From: Chrysochromulina tobinii
Lineage: Eukaryota > Haptophyta > Prymnesiales > Chrysochromulinaceae
DNA length: 22,060 nucleotides
Assembly (NCBI GenBank): GCA_001275005.1
Contig: JWZX01001675.1
Coordinates: forward strand, 1 to 22,060
Reading direction: 5' to 3'
Positions 15,603-22,060 of this stretch are shown one piece after another; the stretch's first letter is position 1, and each line of letters starts with the position of its first letter. The translations under genes and the position numbers were made by a program. Under the pieces are notes generated by a model. It did no database searches, was not told the origin of the DNA, and saw only the letters and a list, made by a program, of their open reading frames with translations.

Positions 15603-18600
15603 GCGTTGGCGTTGGCCGGGCGCTCGGTGGCAACGGCAAGAACGCGCAGCCGCCCAAGGGCGGTGGCGTGTCGTCCAAGGGCGCGCAGGCTAAAAAGGGC
15701 GGTCGCGTCTCGTCCAAGGCAAGCGTCGGCAGCTCCGAAGTGCCCAGCGATGCTCCCTGGATGGCTACCGGGCTCGAAGGGGTGCCCTTCCCCGAGCTCG
15801 GCCCGGGCTGGCGGCGTGTCTCACGCCAGCGGCCGAGCGACAAGACCGGCAAGCACGTCGATCACGTCTTCATCGCGCCCAATGGGATGCGATTCCCTTC
15901 GAAGATCAAGGCGCAACGATTCCTCGACGGCGAGCTTGGGTTCGACCACGACCACGGGCCCGAGGGGCGCCAGCGCAAGGCTGGCGGCGGCCGCGGCGGC
16001 ATGGGCGGCGGCCGAGCCGGCGGCGGGGGCCGGATGCCCGACGACTACGACGAGGAGGGTGTGTGGGTCGCCTGCGATCGATGCGACAAGTGGCGCCACC
16101 TGCACATCTTCGCGCCGCCCAACGTCAAGAGGTGGGTATGCGAGATGAGCCCGGACTTGGAGCGCAACTATTGCGACGCGCCCGAGGAATCGTGGGAGGA
16201 GGCAGAAGAGTGGGTCGAGGAGGACGGCGCCGTACCAAGCGGGGTGAGCGCCGTACCAAGCGGGGTGAGCGCCGTACCAAGCGGGGTGAGCGCCGTACCG
16301 AGCGGGGTGAGCCCTGCGGCGAAAAAAGCGCCCGCAGACCCACCTGAAGCTGCTGCGCCCGCTCCGCCGCCATCCGCTGCGCCGCCAGCTGCTGCCGCCG
16401 CCGCCGCGACCCTCGCGAGCCACGTCAACGGCCGCATCGGGACCCACGTCAACGGGTGCACGCCCAAGAGCGCCGTGTCGGGCACGTCCAAGAGCGCCGT
16501 GTCGGGCGTGTCATCCGGACGGGGCGCCGTGTCGGGCACCGAGGAGGAGAGCGACGAGGAGGAGAGCGATGAGCGCTGTGTCGAGCGCCACGAGTCCTCG
16601 CCCTCGAAATTGAGCGCCCTGTCGGGCACCGAGGAGCGCGACGAGTCCTCGCCCTCCAAACGGTGGGCAGGCGCGGCCGACGGCCCGAGCAGCGGCGGCC
16701 TCTCCAATAGCCAGCGCTCGGGCCAGCGCTCGAGCAGCCAGCGCTCCAATAGCCAGCGCAGCCGAAAGGATCGTGTGCCGGTGGTGGTGAGCGCGGCGAT
16801 GCGCCAGGCGCTCGCCAAGGTAGAGGACTGCAACGAGTGCAAGTTCTGCAAGGACAAGCCCAAGAATGGTGGCGCGAACACGATGCGCCAGCGCTGCATC
16901 TCGAAGCAGGAGCTGCTGCGCCAGATGATGGCGAGCGAGTCGCAGCAAGATGCAGCGAGATGCAGCGAGACGCGCCAGATGACGGCGAGCGAGCGAGCGG
17001 CACCGGGTGGCGGCCGAGAAGCACTAGAAAACGGCAGGCGAGGGGTGGGCACCATCACTACGAAGCAGGAGCTGACGTGGCAGGGCTCTAACGAAGCGCC
17101 GGGGTCGGCGGCGCCTGTCATTAACGAAGCGCCGGGGTCGGCGGCGCCTGTCATTAACGAAGCGCCGGGGTCGGCGGCGCCTGTGCTCGCGTCTCCGGAC
17201 CCGACTCTCGCGATGGCGCCCGCGATGGCGCCCGCGATGGCGCCCGCGATGGCGCCCGCGATGGCGATGGCGCCCGCGATGGCGATGGCGATGGCGTCGC
17301 CGATGGCGCCCCAGATCGCCGCGCCGATCGGGGCAATGGCCGCGCTGTGTTCGGGTCCATTCACAACGGGTCCATTCACAACGCAAGGACCATCCTATGT
17401 CCCGAGCGCTGTCCCGAGCGCGTTCGCGGAGCCAATCCTGGTGCCCATGGCGGCGCCGCCCGTGGCCTTCGCGCCACCTGCGACCACAGGCTGCGTGCTG
17501 ATCTCAGATGGCGCCGCATCAGGCATGCGTGCACCCGTTCATCAGGCGTACTTGATCTCACAGCCTGTGCTGCCCTTGCAGTCGCCCTCGAAGCCCTCGC
17601 CGTCGCTGCAATGGCACGCGATGCAGTTCCCAGGGACCACGATGGCGCGCGGGAATGGGGAGGGCGTTGCCGTGCCATCCTCCGCCGTCGTACCCCCGTC
17701 GAGCGCCATGCGGCCCTCCGTCACGGCGCAGCCGGTGCATGACGCCCGCCACGGCGCCCGCTCTGCACCCGTCAGCACGCACCCGCGTTGGGACAGCCCC
17801 ACTGTGAACAACCTCGCTGTGAACAGCCCCACCCGCTTCCTATCGCCACCGCCTGTGCAGATAGAGCCAGCGCCGAGCATGGCGGCGGCGGTGCCCAGCC
17901 ACGTGGCCGACGGATCCAGCCACGTGGCCGACGGACCCAGCCACGTGGCCGACGGATCCAGCCACGTGGCCGACGGTGAGGCGCGCATGCTACTCGAAGC
18001 AGCGGTGCCTCCAATGCCCAATACGACGCTGTGCCACGGTGAGGCGCCCGATGCGGCGCCTATGCTGATCGAAGAGGAAGGCGCGGCGGTCGAGCCGTTG
18101 GGAGCGTCGTATTGGGCCGCGGCGCCTGAGGTGAGCAAGTCAGTACCTGGGTCGGCCCCAGCTGTGAAGGCGCCAGCTGTGAAGGCCCCAGCTGTGAAGG
18201 CCCCAGCTGTGAAGGCCCCAGCTGTGAAGCTCGAAGAAGTGCTTGACGACGGGGCGAGCAAGGCAACAGGCGAGGCGGCGGGCTATGCCTCAGGCGAGGG
18301 GGAGGTGGACAAAGCGGTGGCGGAGGAAGAGAAGGAGGAGGCGGAGGAGTCGGAGGCGGAGGCGGAGGAGGCGGTCAAGGAGGAGGAGACGACGGAGGCC
18401 ACGGAGCCAGCGGACCACGAGACGCGCGCTGCAGCGAGCGTTGTAAGGAAGCGCAAACAGGTCGTCCCTAAACGCAGCGGGAAGAGCGCGAAACGCAACG
18501 CCCTATCGCACGAGGCCAAAGCCGCCGCGAGGACCTCCGCGCCCGCCACCTGCAACGTCGGCGGCAGCTCCGCCGATGTGTGCGTGCGCCTTCAGTTGCC

Positions 18601-19963
18601 TCTGCCCTCGGATGGCAAGCCGCCGCCGCCGCCGCCGCCGCCGCGCATAGTGAAGCGGATGGGAGAGGAGGCGTGGGCAGCGAACGCGCACGCGCTGCAA
18701 GGATATGGGGTGTCATTCCGCACCTCGTTTGGCCAGGGGCAGCCCGTCATCGTCGGCGATGTGCATCGTCGGCTCGACACGGCGGCGCTCGACACGGCGC
18801 TCTTGGCGGCAAGCGGCGACTCGGAGACGGTCGGTCCCGGGGAGATACAAGGGGAGATACAAGGGGAGATACAGACGCTGCTCGCGGCGCTGCCCTTCGG
18901 CGCGTACACACAGCCTGATGGCAAGTGCAATCTAGCCGCGTACGCGCCCGAGGGCGCCTGCGCACCGGAGTTGCAGGTACGCGTGCGCCGCGCTCATGGG
19001 CAGCTCCGTGAGCCTGAGCCCACGGGGGAGGGGGAGGGCCGCCAAGGCGAGGCAGGCGCCGAGCACGGCGCGTGTGTGCCGCTGCATCTCGACGCGTGCG
19101 ACACGACTACCGTGCTGCTGCGGCAAGGATCCTCGTACAACGACGACGATAAGGGGGCGACGGCCGCGACCGGCGAGACGAACGCAGCGATGGGCGGCGA
19201 GGACGATGTCGTGACGGTGGCTGGGCAGACGGTGCTGCCTTCACACGGCGCGGTCTGGCACATCTTTTCGCAATCGGACTCGCGCGTGCTCGCGGCGGCC
19301 TTGCCACGTCTCATCCGGCAGCACACGCAGCGATGCCCCCCCGGGCACTCTCCCGCCCTCGCGAACTCGACCCAGCCGCTGCTCGACGGGTGTGTGTACC
19401 TCGACGCGCCCGCGATGGCGCTGCTCCACGCGGAGTGCGCCCTCAACCCGTACGTGGTCCTCCAGCGCCTGGGCGACGCGCTACTCATCCCCGCAGGCTG
19501 CGCATACCAGGTCCGCAGCCTGCGCAGCACCGTCATGGTGACGGCCCCCTTTGTAGCGCCCGAGCATGTGGGACACTGCGTCCGGCTCACCGAGGAGCGC
19601 CGGCAGCTGCCCGCCGCCCATGCGCGCCGCGCCGATGGGCTCGGCGTGCGCTCTCTGCTGCTGCATGCGGCGTGGGCTTGCCTCGCTACCCTCGACGACT
19701 GCAAGCGCCGTGACGAGCGCCAGCGCCGCGCACTCGAGGAGCGTAACCGACGCGTCGCTCGCCAGCTAGCCAAGCAGGCTGCGCCGGCTGATGGCAAGTG
19801 CAATCTAGCGCCGGGTGGCTCGATGGGCGCTCTACCCGCCGAGGCGGGCGTAGCCCCATCGTCCTTTTCGGCCGAAGCGGAGGTGCCAGCGCTCACGGCC
19901 AACGAGCTTGTGACCTTGGACGCTGCCGGCGCGATGGTCGCGTCTGCGCTGATGCTGCGCTGA
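12750..19963 (+). CDS. Multidomain chromatin regulator: Agenet x2 - MBD - CW - half-CXXC - KDM3-type JmjC
   Basis: Four exons (12750-12920, 13158-13925, 14140-15249, 15341-19963), all phase 0, give about 2223 aa. Residues ~6-65 are a first Agenet/Tudor module (FASGDKVEVLSSEEGFSDAW; LVEY; LRET) completed across intron 1. A second follows at ~78-125 (VRVEGYLHDCWWPGEVVEQH). Exon 3 is Ala/Ser-rich with poly-Gly and CxxC pairs. Exon 4 carries an MBD (~835-882, GPGWRRVSRQR...HVFIAPNG), a CW zinc finger (~924-967, WVACDRCDKWRHL...WVC...NYC), half a CXXC finger (~1178-1205, CNECKFCKDKPKNGG...RQRC), long low-complexity repeats, and a JmjC domain (~1800-2135) of KDM3 class (GQPVIV, HLD at 1932-1934, LGDALLIPAGC, FVAPEHVGHCVRLTEE). 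Family roles: Agenet and CW read methylated histones, MBD and CXXC bind CpG DNA, KDM3 JmjC removes H3K9 methyl. The distal iron ligand is Tyr2072, not His, so activity is doubtful. Nuclear; a basic KRKQVVPKRSGKSAKR lies before the JmjC. Confidence 0.82.
12921..13157 (+). other. Chromatin gene intron 1 (237 bp, GT-AG, phase 0)
   Basis: Donor ACG|GTACGCGCC after the codons for LRET, acceptor CTCTCGCAG|GTGCTCCC. Joining the flanks completes the Agenet strand (LRETVLPHRLRHVP), which fits the family, where LRE is followed by a short basic turn. No repeats are obvious. Exon 2 starts GTGCTC, as do exons 3 and 4. Confidence 0.8.
13926..14139 (+). other. Chromatin gene intron 2 (214 bp) with duplicated splice-site sequence
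   Basis: Donor CCCGAG|GTGCTCTTCATGC, acceptor CTCAACAG|GTGCTCTTCATGC. The 15 bases AGGTGCTCTTCATGC occur exactly at both ends (13924-13938 and 14138-14152), so splicing restores a single copy. Read through, it encodes an acidic Asp/Glu/Cys repeat and stops at TGA 14088-14090. Confidence 0.75.
13947..14084. repeat. 12-bp minisatellite (GATGATGAGTGT type) inside intron 2
   Basis: About 11.5 units of a 12-bp repeat; most are GATGATGAGTGT, a few have GAGCAC or GAGTAT. It fills most of the intron and is perfectly 3-periodic. Confidence 0.95.
14662..14705. repeat. GGC trinucleotide run encoding poly-Gly (exon 3)
   Basis: Continuous GGC repeats, read as a poly-Gly tract of about 15 residues between an acidic segment and RRVCAMCSAC. 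A similar GGC run is at ~15558-15602 in exon 4. Confidence 0.9.
15250..15340 (+). other. Chromatin gene intron 3 (91 bp) flanked by a 25-nt direct repeat
   Basis: Donor CCCGAG|GTGCTCGCGG, acceptor CCTCATCAG|GTGCTCGCGG. The same 25 bases stand at 15248-15272 and 15339-15363, covering AG|GT at both ends. Between them are five or six ATTGCATCTG/AGTGCATCTG decamers (15281-15330). Read through, the frame meets TGA at 15292-15294, so removal is needed to reach exon 4. Confidence 0.8.
16229..16312. repeat. 21-bp coding minisatellite (AVPSGVS x4)
   Basis: Four back-to-back copies of GCCGTACCAAGCGGGGTGAG+C, starting at 16229, 16250, 16271 and 16292; only one substitution (ACCGAGC in copy 4). It lies directly after the CW zinc finger's acidic tail and keeps the reading frame. 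Confidence 0.95.
17090..17185. repeat. 33-bp coding minisatellite (NEAPGSAAPVI x3)
   Basis: Copies start at 17090, 17123 and 17156 and are essentially identical; the third ends in a diverged tail. Frame is preserved. It is located in the linker between the half-CXXC finger and the JmjC domain. Confidence 0.95.
17210..17312. repeat. GCGATGGCGCCC-type coding repeat (Ala-Pro-Ala-Met)
   Basis: Tandem GCGATGGCGCCC and GCGATG units of 12 and 6 bp giving APAM/AM runs. Unit sizes are multiples of three. A further duplicated TCCATTCACAAC follows at ~17356-17383 (GPFTT x2). Confidence 0.9.
17897..17976. repeat. 21-bp coding minisatellite (SHVADGS x4)
   Basis: AGCCACGTGGCCGACGGATC-type units start at 17897, 17918, 17939 and 17960. 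Each contains CACGTG. The frame is kept. Confidence 0.95.
18155..18229. repeat. 15-bp coding minisatellite (APAVK x5)
   Basis: Five copies of GCCCCAGCTGTGAAG (one with GCGCCA), in frame, giving a regularly spaced Lys array followed by an acidic segment. A 12-bp GEIQ x3 repeat (GGGGAGATACAA) lies further on at 18839-18874, inside the JmjC region. Confidence 0.95.
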
Positions 19964-20698
19964 CGCGGCTTGAACGCGTCGTGAGTGCGCTCTGCGCACG
20001 GCTTCGAGCGGTGCTTTCGCGTCGGCGTGGGCCAGCGGTGCAAGCTGCGCTGCAAAGCTCAGACGCTCGAGTGCGGCGCGATGGCGGGGGTCGCGCGTTA
20101 TCGGGCGATCGACGAAGAACGTCGCGCCGCGCGCGAAATATGAATATTCGCCATGCATGGTATGCTACTGCTTCGTAGATCTACGCTCTGCTCACCTCCA
20201 CGACACCTCCTGTATACACTGGACGTATGTCGAGAGAGTTAGCTTCTAGTGCGCTTGACACTGTGGACCCCACTGAACGCTGCAGCCCCTTGTTGGCTGT
20301 GCGGTCGACTCGGGCACGTCAAAGTTGACGAGCCGAGAGGCGGGAGCTTCCACGGTTTTTGTCAAACACAAATTAGGAAACAACCTTCACCCAGCCTCGC
20401 ATGCATGCCAGGCATGCCGCCGACACTTAGGGGTGTGTATTCCCTCACTTAAAGGGGTGAGACCATCCCGGTCTCACGCGTCCCCCCCAATCCGACGTCC
20501 TTTATGGCGTTGGCATTGTTGTTCCCTTTGCGATGTCGCCTGGTACCTCAGCGGTCCCAAGGCGTCAGTTCCCGAGGTCGTCACCGTCGTCGCTCTCAAG
20601 CGCATGGCCTAGAGGCCCGCTCGATATGTCGCCGTGTGCACGAGCTCTTGCAGGTACGGCAGTGTCTGAGCACCGCGTTCCCCCCCACGTGACAGATG
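19964..20698. other. Intergenic region: chromatin gene 3' flank and possible 3' LTR of the retroelement
   Basis: 735 bp with no supported gene. It includes a perfect 8-bp stem with 5-base loop, GTGAGACC/GGTCTCAC, at 20457-20477. On the minus strand just beyond the pol stop is GTGGGGGGGAACG (20677-20689), a candidate polypurine tract. If so, the 3' LTR of the minus-strand copia element would begin near 20675 and run leftward. Its end cannot be fixed without the 5' LTR. Confidence 0.35.
20457..20477. other. Perfect inverted repeat (GTGAGACC-ATCCC-GGTCTCAC)
   Basis: An 8-bp perfect stem with a 5-base loop; the left arm also pairs partly with CTCAC at 20445-20449. It lies within the possible LTR. 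It could be an RNA stem or a chance palindrome. Confidence 0.6.
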
Positions 20699-22060
20699 TC
20701 AGCCGCGCGAGTAGGCGTCCGAGTTCCGGGCGTCGTCGTCGTCGAACTGTTGGCCGTCCGAGTCGCCGGGGTACTCCGAGCCGCCGTACATCTGCCGTAC
20801 ATCGGCGTGCGTCAGGCCGCACATGCCGTCTTCCTCGTCACTTGGCACGAGGCCCTCCTTGTTCGTCTGGTAGGTCACGCCGCGCGAAGAGGACGGACCG
20901 TGCGAGAACAGACGGTGCGCGAAGTGCTTTGGGTCCGCGAGCGTCGTGTCGGGCGGAGGCCCTGGCGGAGGATCGGGCGCCGCGACTACCGGCGGAGCCG
21001 CGTCCCCTCCGGACGGAGTGGGGTACTTGCGCTTTTTGGAGCGCAGCGTCATGAACGACGCCGGGGCTTCGAGGGCTGACACCTCGAGCAAGGACACCTC
21101 GGGCTTCACCTTGATCCCGTTGGCGCCCTCCACATCGCTCGCATCGGACTCGACGCGGTTGCGGGAGTTAGTGAGATACGCGACCGACGCGTCGATGAGC
21201 TTGCGGCCCTTGTGCTTCGTCATGAAGTCGACCGGCATGGAGTCAGTGTCGACCTTGACGACGCGGCACGCGCCGCTTGCGACGCGCATGCGAATGGCCG
21301 CCCACCTGCGCAGGGCGTGCTTCGCGCGGCCGGGCGTGGCCGTGCCCGCGCTGAGCGTGAGGTTGGCCGAGTTGTCCGTGCCAATGATGGTCGGCGCCGT
21401 CGGGGGCATGCCAAAGGCGGTCGCGACCGCTCGGGCGTACACAGCAAACTGCGAGCAACGGCTGGTCGCGATACTTTCATTCTCGCACGAGGACTCATCG
21501 TTGATGATGGAGGCGGTGCTCAGCTTCTTGACCATGTGCAGCACGGCGCCGCCGTTGCAGGTGACGGCAGCCGCGTAGACGGAGCGATCGTCGACCGTCG
21601 CATCACCGTGCACCTCGATCTCGGAGGGAGCGCCGTCGGCCAGATCGAGTTGCGCGTACATGCCTCCCTTGAGCGTCTTGCGGAGGTTGAGGTTGCCGCC
21701 ATACGTGACGCCCTCATTCCGGTGCTTGTAGATGCAGGCCACGAGCGAGCGCGCGACCTGCTTGCCGAGGGGCTGGACAGCCCCGGAGGCTACGCACGAG
21801 AGTCGGTGCTGCATAAGCGTCATGCGTGGCATACAGCCCTGCTCGATGTACTTGGTTCCGCCACAGATCTGCTGGGTGGCCTTCTCGTCAGCGCTCATCT
21901 TGAGGGGTCGTGGGTCCTGCATGGCGAGGCGATCGCACGCCTCCTGAAGCTTCATGCCCGTGAGGATGTCACTCGGCGTGGGCACGCTCGGGTCAAGGAG
22001 CTCGGGCACCCAGTCAAGCGCGAGGGCCACGGCATGGGCAGCCATGGAGATGGTGACAAC
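20699..22060 (-). mobile_element. Ty1/copia-type retrotransposon pol, C-terminal part with RNase H (5' partial)
   Basis: The minus-strand frame is open to the right window edge and stops with TGA at 20701-20699; an internal ATG at 22045 would give 448 aa, but pol surely starts further right. Positions from that ATG: the segment MTLMQHRLSCVASGAVQPLGKQ...VTYGGN resembles the end of copia reverse transcriptase. RNase H follows with acidic residues in place: HGDATVDD (Asp148), CENESIA (Glu190), IGTDNSAN (Asp224) and KVDTDSMPVDFMTK (Asp273), the last matching the copia 'AD..TK' motif. Family role: removal of the RNA strand during reverse transcription. About 120 residues of Pro- and Asp-rich tail follow, longer than usual. 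No frameshift or internal stop is visible, so this part may be young or intact. Confidence 0.85.

Noticed and set aside
16168-17379. Long minus-strand frame of about 400 codons
   Set aside because: It is antisense to repeats in the chromatin gene exon 4; the GC-rich 3-periodic repeats keep several frames open. It has no recognisable motif.
20249-20452. Short frame with CWLCGRLGH resembling a gag zinc knuckle
   Set aside because: The fourth ligand (Cys after His) is missing, and it is on the strand opposite to the retroelement.
1-22060. tRNA, rRNA or other structured RNA genes
   Set aside because: I looked for T-loop words and cloverleaf arms in the gene-free stretches and found none that fit.

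Overview
The window looks like nuclear DNA of a GC-rich unicellular eukaryotic alga. A haptophyte such as a coccolithophore or Chrysochromulina relative is my best guess, but the lineage is an inference. The support is: coding on both strands with no operon logic, GT-AG introns of 91-237 bp, proteins with signal or membrane-anchor N termini, Pro- and Gly-rich low-complexity coding, many minisatellites, tenascin-type EGF proteins, and a Ty1/copia retrotransposon piece.

Layout from left to right. 1-886 (+) is the 3' part of an MDM2-type RING ubiquitin ligase. 1327-1476 is a 50-bp triplicated repeat that contains the end of the next gene. 1458-3554 (-) is a protein with 14 EGF-like repeats. 3701-4234 (+) is a small protein with a twin-arginine, lumen-type leader. 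4823-5555 (+) is a calmodulin-like protein with four EF-hands and one intron. 6027-6584 (-) is a lipocalin. 6782-8314 (-) is a type II membrane sulfotransferase. 8488-11050 (-) is a three-exon NIPA-type magnesium transporter. 11482-12414 (-) is a TVP38/TMEM64 (VTT/DedA-like) membrane protein. 12750-19963 (+) is a four-exon gene for a chromatin regulator of about 2223 aa. 20699-22060 (-) is the C-terminal part of a copia pol polyprotein.

The standout is the 12750-19963 gene. My splice model joins two Agenet/Tudor modules, a methyl-CpG-binding domain (MBD), a CW zinc finger, half of a CXXC zinc finger and a KDM3-class JmjC domain in one polypeptide. That would be a reader-plus-eraser fusion for DNA and histone methylation. 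Its JmjC domain has the HxD iron ligands but Tyr in place of the distal His, and its MBD keeps one arginine finger but has Pro at the second.

The second theme is intron birth. Three introns (13926-14139, 15250-15340 and 9091-9326 on the minus strand) repeat their own 5' end at the start of the downstream exon, and all three contain tandem repeats. This is the signature expected when an intron arises by tandem duplication of an exonic AGGT-type site, or from an introner-like element. The genes are not evidently linked in one pathway, and the neighbourhood is an ordinary mixed eukaryotic gene stretch.
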